From the NCBI GenBank assembly GCA_032207245.1, contig CM063505.1, positions 177,267,530-177,331,529 on the forward strand: 64,000 nt of DNA, read 5' to 3'. This DNA is from Pardosa pseudoannulata. Lineage: Eukaryota; Arthropoda; Arachnida; Araneae; Lycosidae. The notes beneath the pieces were generated by a model, which did no database searches, was not told the DNA's origin, and saw nothing but the letters and a program-made list of their open reading frames with translations. Both the position numbers and the translations under genes were made by a program. The first letter of the stretch is position 1. Each line of letters begins with the position of its first letter. This document shows positions 34,823 to 47,460 of the stretch, one piece after another.

Positions 34823-35811
34823 ATTGGCCTTGCTATTATAACGATGGGAAGACTAAATCCCGCTTCAGTTTTGAGCAGTCATCTACTGTTCGATCCAGTG
34901 AATAGAATTAATATTTCTGTTTTAAAAGTTTGAAAACGTTGTGTGAGAAATAAATGGCCTAAATGGTTAAAATTGCAAACCGATGCGAAACCTTCGTATT
35001 TTTATTCTCTTTTAAAAAATTAAACTAAAACAATTACGTAAAATCACTTGATCAATGTCATTAATATACACTTCATAATGCCATTTACTTAAGAGGAACT
35101 TGTTTATATAAATTGAGTTTTTATTTTGATATAAGAAAATAACACCACTTTAGTTAGATTGTGAAATGGAAAAAAATGTTTTTCATTGTATTGGAAAAGT
35201 AAAAGTTTTTTGATAAAAAACACAATGCTACACATACAAAAAAAAATTCTAGCAGACTAATTTATAACTACGGATGAAAGAACACTATCTTTTTATGCTG
35301 AACAAAAAGTGAGCTGGTTACATTTGAAGTGGGGAAATCTTTATACGTATGTTTTGTAAAATCTAAATATTTAATCTCAATCTTCATTAACCACCAATGA
35401 AAAGGCTTAATCCTTAAATCGTATGTGTATATATGTAATGAATGTTTTTTATCCTCTACAAACTTTAGTTACATACACATTGGATAGTCGTTAGGCCATA
35501 AAAGAAAAAAGCAAAATTTGAAAATAAAATATAAAATCTATTTTAACGACCCGTCTTTGGTGTTCTGTTGTAAAAAACTTTAAGCATTTGAGCTTTCATA
35601 GTAATAAGAAGGCGCAAGTGAGAATGTTAAGATTAAACCCTGTGGAGCACGATGGTATAGAAAATAAGGAATTAAATAAAAACAGCTAAGCAGAAATTTT
35701 GGTATTTACAAAGTTGCCAAAGGTTGTAAATTTAGGAAGAGAATAGCCAGAAATTATTTTTAGAACATAATAATTAAATTGGATAAATATGGCTAAATTA
35801 TCATTATATAT
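34823..35811. other. AT-rich stretch, nothing recognised
   Basis: No supported feature. Confidence 0.4.
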
Positions 35812-36249
35812 ATGTAATAATGGGGCGCGTTGCTTAAAATATTTCGGTTTTGGTTTCAAAATTCTATATGCCAATTCTTTTAAAATGGCGGCGTTCTTCT
35901 GGTTTTGGGATTTGCACACGGTACTCTGTCAGTGGGTCCTAAACGGCATGATTGGCTGTCTCTTGACTCCAATCATGACATAGATTCCGGTTTTGAAAAG
36001 TTTTTAAATAGGCGAGCACCAAGGTTCGAGGGGCTATTCGTTGTTGTTCGAATTGTTCACTGATCGTTGTGGTTCTGGTTGTTCGGTTCCTTGCTAACAG
36101 AGCGCAAGGGTAAGATGTGTGTTTTCATTGTAATGATGTGAGACTAGAATAAACTAATTTAAGACGAAGCTATTGGTGCTTCTGTATGCAACTACCAATG
36201 GACACGACTACATTCCGTAGGTGTTGATGTTGTGACGGCTACGGGTCGT

Positions 36250-36250
<1 letters not shown>
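35812..36250 (+). promoter_or_regulatory. Promoter/LTR-like block with splice donor and poly-A signal
   Basis: In order on the plus strand: a YY1-type site AAAATGGCGGCG (35882-35893); an inverted CCAAT pair CATGATTGG/CCAATCATG (35947-35955, 35969-35977); a TATA-like TTTAAATA (36003-36010); and a GC-richer presumed transcript start region. A donor-like AAGG|GTAAGAT follows (GT at 36110), then AATAAA (about 36149). The block ends at a (TA)n tract. This is either a retrotransposon LTR with leader, or a host promoter with a non-coding first exon. I lean to an LTR because TATA and AATAAA are close together. Confidence 0.35.

Positions 36251-36251
<1 letters not shown>

Positions 36252-36338
<87 letters not shown>
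36252..36338. repeat. (TA)34(GT)9 microsatellite
   Basis: A TA run followed by a GT run. Confidence 0.95.
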
Positions 36339-36621
36339 TATGCACACTGGAAGCAAATTTAGCAAATTCAGTTTGCTCGCGCTGTAACTAATGCTTATTT
36401 ACTTAGGTAGATAAATGTTCAACTGAAAGATTATAAACACACATTTTACCCATATGAAACTTAGTTGTTATTGTAAGCTATTAAGAGAAAATAATTATAA
36501 CAATGAAAATATCAATTTCGTCATATAACATGCGATGATAATGTTCCTTCATTTAGAAACTGACATTGCAGGGACTAAATTCAAGTCAAGACTAGAATTG
36601 GAAATGGTGTGAACTCACGTA
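36339..36621. other. AT-rich stretch, nothing recognised
   Basis: No supported feature. Confidence 0.4.
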
Positions 36622-37661
36622 GGTGACCGCCGATCGCGAATGTGTTAAAAAATTCTCTAAAATATATTTAATACCGTTCAAGTAATTATACTGCAGTGAA
36701 GTTATCAGCTTACCATAAAGTATAACAAGGAAAAATTATTTCTCTTAATTGTTCTACCTTCCAGTCACTTGTGGAGTTGTCGAACTCAAGAATCCACTTC
36801 TATCTTGTTCTTATGTGTTTACTTTTCACCCGCTTCTAATTTTACGTGGAAATCTCACGATTTGAGAGCGAGTCAAATCACTTAACAAAAGTGAAATTGA
36901 TGCAAATAAGGAAATCAGCAAGACCTTAACTAGACAGAAGACTAGTCACCTTGGTGGTAGGAAAATTAATAATATGGTTCCTGGATACATAAAATGTGCA
37001 ACAATTGCCCTTGGGAGGAAGCTTTCCCCAAAACATATATTCACATCTGCGACAATACTTGCAGCTCTGTACGGAATGAAGAATCCCTTTTTCACAGAGC
37101 ATTGTTTTCTGCGACAACCGTGGAGCTGACATGGGAGTAATAATCCATTGCACTTTAAATCTGCTTAGCACAATTAAGGTGACATTGGTACAAAAATCTC
37201 GATTTTTAACTTTTCATTCAACTTTTAATTCCATTTCTAATAAAAACATACATGCTTTTAAAAACATTTTTAAAAAAGAAAAGCTTGGTTAAAATAAAAA
37301 TCTTTCTTGAAAGTTAGATGTTTTACAATATTCTCTAAATATGTTTCCAAAATCAGATTTGTAATTTATTTCAATAACTTTCTTTGGCTTTTTGAAAAAG
37401 CGCCTATCTTTTCAATAAGAGACTGGCATAGCAGCCGTATGTCATTACCAATATCGTTTCATCCTCCTAACTTCATGATTATAAAGGGAAGTACAAATGT
37501 TTTCCGATATCATTTTAAAATAATACAAAAAACACATCACTCAGTGTTCACCTTACTACAATATGGTTAATAGTTTGAGTAATAAATTTCAATTTATATT
37601 GAGTGACATGGTGGCCGCCAGTAGCGAATGTGTTAAAAAAAATCTCTAAAATATATTTAAT
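36622..37661 (+). repeat. 0.95-kb repeat copy B between 51-bp direct repeats
   Basis: The body 36672-37606 is colinear with copy A at 28280-29230. It is enclosed by direct repeats at 36622-36672 and 37610-37661: both start ggtg(a/g)ccgcc and then share gcgaatgtgttaaaaaa and tctctaaaatatatttaat. Copy A lacks these flanks, so they belong to the insertion site. An 81-codon minus frame at 36926-37171 is cysteine-containing but not open in copy A, so it is not called as a gene. Confidence 0.75.
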
Positions 37662-38243
37662 TCTTCGTCTTATTACCTTGAAAGCAAGTATATTCGAAAC
37701 TATCTTCACTGCCGTTACTATAAATTTTTATTCCAAGCAACCCTCATTGAACGTTATCTTGGTAAACACTGACATGTTAGTTCATTAACCTTTATACTTT
37801 GTTCTAATATACCCATATGAAGAATTTCCTCATAGCAAAAATGACATGACAGTTCTATACTTGACAAATCTTTCCAAATATATAACACCATCAATAAAAT
37901 ATGTAAATGCTTACGAGATACAAAACCTTTGCATGTTTTTATTGTGTCTGTACGAGAACAGCTCAAAGATTTTTTTTTTCTTCTAAGTGATACACTGTCA
38001 CGCAATGCAATACAAATAAGAACTTGATAAAAATAACTATTTGAAATAGTCATGATCATTCCGATTGTTTCTAGGATAGTTTATTTTCCTTAATCCTTTC
38101 GAATTACTTCAGAAATTCAGAAACTTATTGACTCTGGGAAAGTAATCAGAATACACAATGGTGGCTCGAAAATCAGCTCAGACAGATTAGACTTTCTCAC
38201 AGTTTGTTAAATCGTTATTTGAAGCAAGGAAAATGCGCTAGTT

Positions 38244-38274
38244 GGCAATTGTTAAAAAACTTTTAACAATTGCC
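38244..38274. repeat. Perfect 14-bp inverted repeat, 3-nt loop
   Basis: ggcaattgttaaaa, loop aac, ttttaacaattgcc. All 14 pairs match. It does not resemble a transposon end seen elsewhere in the window. Confidence 0.9.
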
Positions 38275-38463
38275 GGTTAGTTATAAAATTTAATTTAAAC
38301 GTTTATTTAAAAAAGAGAAATTATAAACATAATTGGGTTTATGCTATTTGAAACATATTCCTAGCCTATTTTACAGTTCTATTTTCTATATAATAGTCTT
38401 CCTTTATCATTATAAATAAGCCCTATTTATTGAATGATAATTTATAAAGGTTTGATTAGTTTT

Positions 38464-38532
38464 ATCTTGGAGCGATATGTTTTACTGTTTTGCTACGGCT
38501 AATGAGTTTCCAATGAACTGCAGTTTATAAGG
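38464..38532 (-). mobile_element. Diverged SINE fragment
   Basis: cttggagcgatatgttttac, then tgctacggctaatgag and actgcagttta, align with the tail-proximal SINE body (ttggagcgctacggtctac...gctaatgagacc...actgctta). The head is missing. Confidence 0.5.
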
Positions 38533-40302
38533 AAGCAATTTCTTCTTTTATAATTGATTTTTCAATCAAAATTCCCGATAATTTTTAACGCCGATAATTA
38601 TAAAATCTTGTATATAAATTGGTTGGGAAAAGACTATTGGATTTCAAGCTTATTCTATAAGAGAATGCGAGAATATGTAATCTTGATATTTTCTATTTTT
38701 TTTATAAATAAAATCCATTTTTGCATAACGAGTTATATGTTATACACATTCTTCTACATATAAGCCTATAATGTTTATTTCAAATAATACTCTCAAGCCA
38801 AATCGAATCAATATGCAGAAGAATCACACTGTACTCTTTATGTAACGAAATATACAAAGAGTGAGAGAGTAATAGCTGAAAGATTGATCTACATTTCCCG
38901 TCACCTGATACACCAATAATATGAATATTTTCATGCTTTTAATATTGTTTTACTTAAAAAAATCAAATAAATATCAACTGACACATACAATGGATATAGT
39001 TAACTTGTACCCTATTTGATATTGCACTATAGGGGAAAAAATGCATTTAAATTTAGTTTACTCTATTATCCGCAGCTGAATCCCCATTTCTACTTCTAAA
39101 CTTTCTGAAAAAATCCTGATTTACATTTCTGTTAATAATGTTTAAAACTCAACTACAGTAATAGAAGATCCAATTAAAAGATTGCCAATTATAATGATAT
39201 AACACTGATTTTCTTAAAGCTCAAGTTGGAAAATGAAAAAAGCGGTATTGGTTTAAGAGGCAATCAGTAAAATTCATGCAAAATTTATATTACAAAAGTG
39301 AGTTCCAATACTTGGGGAAATGCTAATGTATATTTAGTTTCAATTTTCATGTGATATACGATCTACATCATATCGGCCATTTACATTTGAAAGAACCCTA
39401 CACTATCTGAAAAGTGACGCAAATCTGTAACTTTGACAGTGAAATAAAATGCCGACTGAAGATTCTTTAAAGTTTTCTTCGGTTTCCTTACACTCATCTC
39501 ACACAAGCAGTTACCACAATAACATTTCTTGCAAACTGAAGAAAGAATAGAATCGGACTGATAATCTGTACTTCTGGAGACAATAGTAAAAATAGTATTC
39601 CTAGACATAAACTGTCTAAAATACCTATCATCTGAGAAGCTGTTCTAATCAGTGAAAAATCGAAAATTATCTTCAGTTCAAACTAAACAATAGCATTTGC
39701 TAACATGGTTTAATGTTTTTTACAATGATCAAAAGAAAGCTTCTAAAATTATTTTATTGTATTGAAATGTCCGATTAAAGGAGGAGTTTAAGACTTGAGT
39801 TTTCAGCAATTCGATACTGTCTTCTACAATGTATGTTTATCAATTGAGGTACAATGATAGCGCACACAAACAGCAAATCAGTACAAGAAAGGACAAATAT
39901 TTGATAGATTACTAAATAAGTAGAAGTAAAGTTGACTTTTCTTATATAAAGTCAAATAATAAGTATACGTTACCAATAGGAAATCTTATATTGTCAGTTT
40001 TTATGTACAAAAAAGAAATTATTGCCTTCTCTGACTAATTTTCATTCAACATTTCTTATTACCTCTCTCTGTCGGAACGCTGAGATAACTAGTAACACAA
40101 ACAATTTTGCTTACAGATAATCAAAGGTTTACAAAAATGGTTAGTTTTGGTAATACAATATGTCTTACATTTTCAAGAAGCTTTGGATCACAGACAATTG
40201 GTCTTCCGAGAAACTTCATAGACAAAAGTTAAAACTACATAACACTGCTACACATTTAATGTTAATCATATTTTAAATGATTTATGGCGATTATCACTTT
40301 GC

Positions 40303-40463
40303 CAGGGCGTAGAGAGAAATTTTCCATTGAGGGGGGAGGGGATTTTCACTCCCCCTTCAACTTATATCTTAAAATTAATACAGTGATCCTTACATATATA
40401 TAATATATGTAAAAAATCTTTACATGTGTTTTCCAACAACGACACTCCTTCGCTACGCCACGA
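40303..40463. mobile_element. Small MITE with GGCGTAGC ends
   Basis: The left end CAGGGCGTAGAGAGAAA and the right end on the reverse strand GTGGCGTAGCGAAGG share the CGTAG-GA core. The interior (cccccttcaacttatatctt, aaattaatacagtgatcctt) matches 52875-52930 of the nested element at 52846-53908, so both belong to one family. The target duplication is not clear here. Confidence 0.5.
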
Positions 40464-40740
40464 ATCTAGAATTCATTTTGATCTAGAATTTTTTAAAGAT
40501 ATTGAGTACTTTTTAGTATGAAAAGAAAATTGGATATCCTAGGGAGGACTACTTGAGAATTGGGTTCCCCTTTGCAAATTTGGCGAAAATATTGGCGATA
40601 TTTACTAAAACAAAAAGGTAATCCATCCAAACATTGTATTTTTTGCTTTTTCTGGCGACTTTAATTAATGCACAGTGCGCCATCGTAATGGAAATATATA
40701 CTCTTACTTAATTAAAGAAAACGACTTGAAAACCGGACAT
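40464..40740. other. AT-rich stretch, nothing recognised
   Basis: No supported feature. Confidence 0.35.
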
Positions 40741-41036
40741 TTTTATTTATGGGCAATTAATCCCTTAACAATTTATAAACGCAACAGCTCCAAATTATTA
40801 AAAATCAACTATAGTGAGCCTTTAATGGTTTGTTATATCTAATTTTTTTAAGCATTGCGGACTTTTAATGTATAAGAAAAGTGTCACACAAGGAGAGTTG
40901 GAAGCAAATGTCATATAAATTATAATATAAATACAGATTGTTTGGACACGGTAAGATCAGGAGAAATTGTTAGGCGACCATACTTAAACCATTATTATCG
41001 CCAAGTTGGCAGGGGAACCCAGTTCTTTAGTCAAGC
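40741..41036 (+). repeat. 0.3-kb interspersed repeat, copy B
   Basis: Same orientation as copy A at 10187-10480; shared landmarks are given there. Similarity may extend weakly further right in both copies. Confidence 0.75.
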
Positions 41037-41507
41037 CATCCTAGGGATTTCCACCCATATTAACAGAATAAATAAAACATTATATTTTACAAAATACCGA
41101 ATATTAATCATATAAAGGGACAAAAAGGAATGAATGCTGTCTTATATTTTATATACCATTAAATGAGTAAAATACAAACGCTTTTATGCAGTAAAAATAT
41201 GTAGTATTTATATCACTTTAAAACGCATGTTTTCAATTACATCTAATTTTATGGGAAAAGTTTATCCAAATTTTATTCTTTTTTATTCTAATTTTATTCT
41301 TTAAAGTAAAACATATAAAGGAAAACTAGCCTATTTAACAATTCCTTTGGTATTATATGGACAGTTTATTAAAAGAAAAGTATTGAATGAAAATGCACAA
41401 TACTGTTTCTACAACCTTTTTTGAACTATCAGCCCCCGAAGCAGAATGTGCCAAAAAGTGAGACTCACGTCGCAGAACAATCGCGGCTCGCGGAAACTTT
41501 TTTTTCC

Positions 41508-41509
<2 letters not shown>
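41037..41509. other. AT-rich stretch, nothing recognised
   Basis: No supported feature. Confidence 0.35.

Positions 41510-41582
<73 letters not shown>
41510..41582. repeat. (TA)36 microsatellite
   Basis: Uninterrupted TA. 'aatcgcgg' occurs on both sides as a short direct repeat. Confidence 0.95.
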
Positions 41583-41587
<5 letters not shown>

Positions 41588-44500
41588 GTTTTCCGTAAGT
41601 AGGAAAGAATCGCGGATGGGGGGGGGTACAAGTTGAAGTGTCAGTTCCAAGCTTTATAAGAACGGTGAGAAAATTAAATTTATGACAAAATATTTTTAAA
41701 GGAAACTACAAATTTGAAAGTACTAAGGTTTACTTGGAATTTCCGGTGTCTTGCCAAATTTGCAGGCAATAACCCTTTGGGAGAGTTGTTATTTTTTGTC
41801 TTCCCTACACCCTACCAGCGTGATAGATAGCTCGCGATCTGCCTATCCTAAAAACTTCCCTTGCATTAATGTTTGGGCCAAATTATGAGTCCCATTTTTA
41901 TCATCGTAGTGCTATCTCAAAATATCTTACATCGAAAGTAATTGACAGGACAGTAAATTCTATGTTAATGCCTTGGTTTTAATACAAATATTTTTCTAAA
42001 TTTCAGGTAGCACTGTTTTATTAAAAATTTTTAGTTATACATATTGGTAAAGATGAAAATGTACCACAATAGGAATAATATTGTGGGAGAGTAAAGATAT
42101 GATAAAATAAATATATCTCCTGCAGAACATTTTTAATTATCTGAAAGCCTGTTGCAGAACATTGAAAAGTATTCTTCTGTGGGGCTATTAGCAATTTTTA
42201 TTTTGAGGGATAAATTACAACAGCGAAACTAAAGACAGTAAACCATTTATAACAACGTAGTCTTAAGATTCCTAAAAATTATTAAGAGTGTTAAATTCAA
42301 ACGAAGGTCACAGGTGGTGTATTTCAGAATCTCGGTAAACAAGAACCATCGTCAGTTAATACGCCAGCTGCAATCACGAACTTTAATCACATCGCCATAC
42401 TGATGAATCATGTCTTCTCTTTTAGATGTTGCAATATTCCGTGCAACTCGCAAATGAGAAATGCATACGAGGTTAACTAAAAGAATTGTTTTAATGAAAA
42501 TTTATCGTAAAAAGATTTTTACAGTCTTTGGTAATTTTTCTAAACGTTCTAATGAATTCACCAACGTAATAAATTTAAATATTATCGCTGAAAATCAGCG
42601 CTCTTGTTTTGTAACCAAATAATTAAAATCATAAACAAATACAAGTTGAAACTCGAATTTTTAATAAAACGCCACCAATACTTTAATATATTAAAATTTA
42701 TTCATTTGTATAATACAGGTTTTAATTTATGACTTTTAAAATTATTACCTTTGGTGAACTGATGTAAACGAAAAAAAAATATATCTTTAAAGATTTTAAC
42801 AATATCGACATAATACTTCTGATAAATCACTTGGAAACACCTTAGAAAACATGAGTGGTATATGTATAAGGATTTTCCTGGATTTATTATCATTTTATGT
42901 TTTACCTCATTCTCGTATAATCCATTTTCTTAATTTCTATTTCCAAATTAAAAAAACTCTTTATTTGAATCATCTTATGTTATTTGGTTCGAAAATTCAC
43001 AGTCATTTTGCAACATCTTCAACCTTTCATTTTAATTAGACTGTTTCCATTCTTAAAAGAAGTTACCTTTATTTCTATTTACTTTTATTTATACGTTTGT
43101 AATGTAAACGAACTATGGTTTGGAGTAATTCTTTTTAACTACCTGTATCGTAATTTGTAATAAATCTACAGATTGAAAAAAATATATTTAAAAGATTAAT
43201 GGAACTAACCATAGAATGATGAAAAATTCATTCCCATTATAAGGATTGGAATGTTAGGGGGAGGGTGACAGGTCTTATTTCAACACAACTCTAAGGTTGG
43301 GGTGAAGAATGCAGAACCGTTGTCATCAATCATAAGACGATGAAAGGAATAACTAGAATAAAATGTTACTTTGAAAAATTTTTACTTAGTAAGAATAAAG
43401 AAACAAATTGTGTCTAGGATACAGAAAATGTTGATTTTTTTATATGCGCTACAAGGCATACAAAATAAATTATAAGTACAATTAAATTTATTAAATTATA
43501 AGTACAAATAAGTACAATTAAATAATTCAGTTAAAAAAAATTCATCATACAAATCCGTTTTCCTTACAAAGAATAGTAAGAATTTGGGCCATTATACAAA
43601 TAATGGAAAAAATGCTATGCGTTTATATATTTTCAAATACTATTTATCGCTGCAATATTATATATTTAATTATACATATGCGCACGATGTTTTTAATCGA
43701 TTTAAAGTTTCAGACGACTGTAAACCTTAAAGAAGAAAAAAAATGTTCGGACTGTTTGACAGCTTTAAAACAAACAAAACATATAAAGTCGTTGGATAGA
43801 AGAGTATAGTATCGGTAAGTTAAAAAAAAATAAAATTAAACGATACAGTTTATAAAAACTTAAAACTTGGTGATAAATTCAGAGAGATTTTTTTTTACAT
43901 AAGTATCTTGGATGGAGATGCGTGATATAGTTAAAAGTGAAATAGGGAAAAATCTATAAATGTTTTAAGAAGGCTTAATTCTTTGAAATAAACTCGTCTG
44001 TGTTCTACAAAATTGATATAACGATTCCATTACAATCAGTAATCTGTAAATACATTAGAAACGCTTAGAGTTATGACAGATTATTTACTCAGGAATTAAA
44101 ACTCCGCGAAGTATCAGTTATTTAGTTACGTGTGTCACAAGTATGTTTATCTTATTAATTCTGTAAATAATTGCTGCACTACTTAACATACAGCTTTAAT
44201 TTGCATCCGAAAGTAGCACAAAATTATGCTTAAAACTTCAGTTTCTTTAAACAATAAGTGCGGCAAATAAAATCAACATCATATATATTCATCTGAAGTT
44301 GTTTTTGAGAAACTAATATTTAAAGATTATTTATACGACAACTATTTATACCTAATTATCAACAAAACTGAAAGGCCGAAAAAGTATAAATAAACTGTGG
44401 TATCTAAATAAGTTTATAAAATTATTTACTCCAAAGTTTAATTAAAGTGTTTTTTAAAACTTCAACTATTTATTCCGAAAGTACGAAATTCTTTAATTAT

Positions 44501-45758
44501 TTGACAAAGTTATAAGGGAGAGTAATTCGTATTTAAGGGATGGTATGTAAGGGAGGGATATTTGTACAGTTATAAATCCATGAATTAGTTTTATATCAGC
44601 TGAGAGAAGACGCGAAATATTTCGAATTATTTTGGCTGCGTAGTCACCATAGCAACGAATGCATGTGGTTCCATTACCGAGATCAGGTACATATCAAAAC
44701 AAATGCCATGGGTCAAAAAAACTTTACTGTCAGTAGACAATATTTATGAATAGCTATATTAAAAACGTTAATCTTTGTAGTAGAAAACAAATATTAGTTA
44801 GTACTGTAATTATATTTGTAAAACTACATTATATTTTTTTAAGAACATGTTTGTAAGAAACGACAGTGATGTCTTGATTAAATCTTGACGTATTGATAAA
44901 CTGAACTTTAAAACATTTCATTCTAGACAGTAACTGTTATTAGAAATATATACATGTATTTTTCAGTTCTAGAAGTCAATAACATCATACAGCGAGCATA
45001 ACTACTACATTCCGTAGAAAACACACGAAAGAGCGCGAAAAAATGATAACAGTATCTATAAATGTAATCGATTCACAACTTACCTCAGAAATGATTAATT
45101 TCCAAAAAATCGCTTCTCTTAAGCATAGAACTTATCACTCCGTAAAAAATAATGAAACACTAGAGATATATGTAATAAAGAGAGGAAATCCACGGTAAAA
45201 TAACGATAATTTTCTTTCTAAACAAACACAGGTAAGACACAGGTGAGAGCCGATGTAATAATTCCATACACCATTCTGGTCAATCACAATATTGTAAGAA
45301 CTGTAGGAACATTGTTGTTTCAAAGAATTACGACGTCCAGACGCAACGACTTAAGCACACATTTCTAACGAATATTGCCACAGTTGTAAACGCTAGAGGA
45401 AGGTAAAGCTTGATTGACCGACACGCGGTAACAGGGTTGCCGGAAACAGCAAACTTGGGCCGCCAAGGTGTGCATCAACAGGTCGCCAAAACGCGGAAAC
45501 TAGCGATATGCGGGGAAAAGTGCACCTGCTGCTATGAATGCGAAGAATTCAAACAAGTTGCATTTAAAGAATTGAAGATGCATTCATTCAGAAAAGAAGA
45601 TATGCGTATTTTTTACAGCGTACTCTACTAGCAGAAAAATATGAACGAATGAAGAATTCTTTCTACAGCATTTTAAAAACAATTTATCTTTAAGAAGTAG
45701 ATTTTATTTATGAAGAGCTTTGTTTATATTATAGGATATGGGCATTTGAAAAAGATAT
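41583..45758. other. 4-kb AT-rich stretch, mostly featureless
   Basis: No gene recognised. About 45330-45630 is GC-richer and holds a 73-codon plus frame (45410-45631) containing CTCCYECEEF but no definable zinc finger. An RFX-type motif lies at 44643-44656. Confidence 0.35.
44643..44656. promoter_or_regulatory. Perfect X-box (RFX-type) motif
   Basis: GTCACCATAGCAAC fits the X-box consensus GTNRCC-N2-RGYAAC at every position. RFX factors bind this site upstream of ciliary genes in animals. No coding exon is recognisable nearby, so function is unproven; one chance match is expected every few hundred kb. Confidence 0.3.

Positions 45759-45843
<85 letters not shown>
45759..45843. repeat. (AC)n(TA)n(TG)n compound microsatellite
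   Basis: AC, TA and TG runs in succession, self-complementary overall. Left border of module X copy 2. Confidence 0.95.
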
Positions 45844-45846
<3 letters not shown>

Positions 45847-45847
<1 letters not shown>

Positions 45848-46263
45848 GAAAGGGACTTCTCGATGGGGGGTTGCAGTCAGGACCATAAAAATGATACCGT
45901 TTCAACTAAAGACCTTTATTAAGACAACATTGAAGAACGGGTTCCTACTTCATCATAGGGACAGGACAAACTGAAGGGTCAGCTAGTATGAAGTTCTATG
46001 TACAAGACACGTAACACCTGGGTCAACATCTGTGGGAAAATATCTCTAGAAAAATCTGTCTCCGACAGCGTGTATCTCCTTTCTATCTGGAAATTTCCTA
46101 AATTGTCCGCTAGGGCCATGTAGGATTTTTCAGGCCCCTTCTCTGAGGGCCTAAACTGTAGCCCATGAGGTCAATTTAGGTTAGGGGTTAAAAAGGGGAA
46201 TGGAAAAGGACGCGGAAATTTTTACCCTTGATTTAAGTTTTGAAAACCCCTGAGAATTTTCCT

Positions 46264-46265
<2 letters not shown>
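45847..46265 (+). repeat. Module X copy 2 (cleanest copy)
   Basis: About 420 bp, uninterrupted, from taatgaaagggacttctcga to cctgagaattttccttgca, exactly between two TA-rich tracts. It lacks the TTAA insertion of copy 1 and the SINE of copy 3. No ORF is visible, and 'caatttaggttaggggtt' is strongly conserved with copy 1. Confidence 0.8.

Positions 46266-46266
<1 letters not shown>

Positions 46267-46298
<32 letters not shown>
46267..46298. repeat. (TA)16 microsatellite
   Basis: Right border of module X copy 2. Confidence 0.95.
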
Positions 46299-46301
<3 letters not shown>

Positions 46302-46380
46302 ATTTTAGGATTTTTTATCTTGCTTGATTAAAATTTTTAAGAAAATTTATTGAAGGCAAGATATTTGTTCTCTTGTTAAG

Positions 46381-47081
46381 CAGGGCCGTAACTAGGGTGT
46401 GACAAAGGTGGCATTTGTCATAGAGGCGCTCACCATGAGGAAAATTGGGTCTGAAAGAGGACGATTCGCCCCGAATAGAAATATGGAAAAGTTGAAAAAT
46501 AATTTTTTAAATTATAAAATCCAATGTGTTTAAAAATTATTTTTTTATGAATTTTCATATTTTTTAAAATGTTTCTAGAGATTAAACTTGTTCCAGATTT
46601 TTAAAATATGTTTACCAAACAATCCTAATATGCCTTTATATAAATCTGGGTTTTCGATTTTAATTTTAATTTTACAAATGTTATTAAAACTAAATTTAAA
46701 TTTAAAAATTCGCCAATTTTTTTATGAAAATTCATTGTCTAAATGAAACATACTCCCCTCAAATAAACTATTCAGTGTATCAGGAAAATAATACCCCCAG
46801 AATGTTAAAAAATATTTAAGTATTAATACGTCTAATACTCTAATTCTATTAATTAATACTCTAATTCGATTTATACCGTATTAATACGGTATAAATAGAA
46901 GACAAAGTTAAAAATTAATATACAAGCAGCATTTTAAGAATTAAGAAAATATTTTTTGAGTTTTATCTGAATATGTGATATGGAAAAAAAAACATGTTTA
47001 TATATTTTCTCACTATATTTGGTGGTAGAGGCGCAGACCAGTTTTCTGCCACGCGCGCTACAGGACATAGTTACGGCCCTG
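46381..47081. mobile_element. hAT element (non-autonomous) with perfect 8-bp target duplication
   Basis: The ends CAGGGCCGTAACTA (left) and the same 14 bases read from the right on the reverse strand form a perfect terminal inverted repeat. The flanks ttgttaag (46373-46380) and ttgttaag (47082-47089) are an exact 8-bp duplication, diagnostic of hAT-type insertion. The 701-bp interior is AT-rich and non-coding, with conserved blocks gaggaaaattgggtctgaaa and gaggacgattcgcccc next to the left end. It is related to 55229-55853. Confidence 0.9.
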
Positions 47082-47089
47082 TTGTTAAG

Positions 47090-47460
47090 TTTTAAGGCTA
47101 AATTTATGCATGACGATGTTACAACTGACAGAATTACCGGTGTGTTACCGTAAATATTTAAATGCAGTTTAGGAGAAGCTGATAGTTTTACAGAAAATTT
47201 ATTCCTTTTTTAACCAGCTCTGTAATTTCTAATCTCAGAAGATATGCAAGAACGAATCTGCAAGTTGAATTCTGTACTAATTTTTGATGAATTTCGTGGA
47301 AGAAAAAATACTATGAAGCTATGAAATAACTTATTTCATTTTTTTCTTCATAAAGCTTTCACGGGTCACAAAACTAGCCTCCTATGTAGCCAGTTGGAAG
47401 CCCAAGATTTATAAATATAACCTGTCGATAATTTTCTGGGTTCCTCTATTTATTTGATGT
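47090..47460. other. AT-rich stretch, nothing recognised
   Basis: No supported feature. Confidence 0.35.

Larger units (their letters stand above)
37662..40302. other. AT-rich stretch with a perfect hairpin and a SINE fragment
   Basis: Apart from the two entries inside it I see no gene. The 101-codon minus frame at 37754-38059 and the shorter ones have no recognised domain. Confidence 0.4.

Noticed and set aside
36926..37171. Cysteine-rich 81-codon minus ORF in the 0.95-kb repeat
   Set aside because: The frame is not preserved in copy A, so it is unlikely to be coding.
41353..41650. Open frames with YIYIYI tracts spanning a (TA)n
   Set aside because: Microsatellite read-through on both strands, with no conserved flanking domain.
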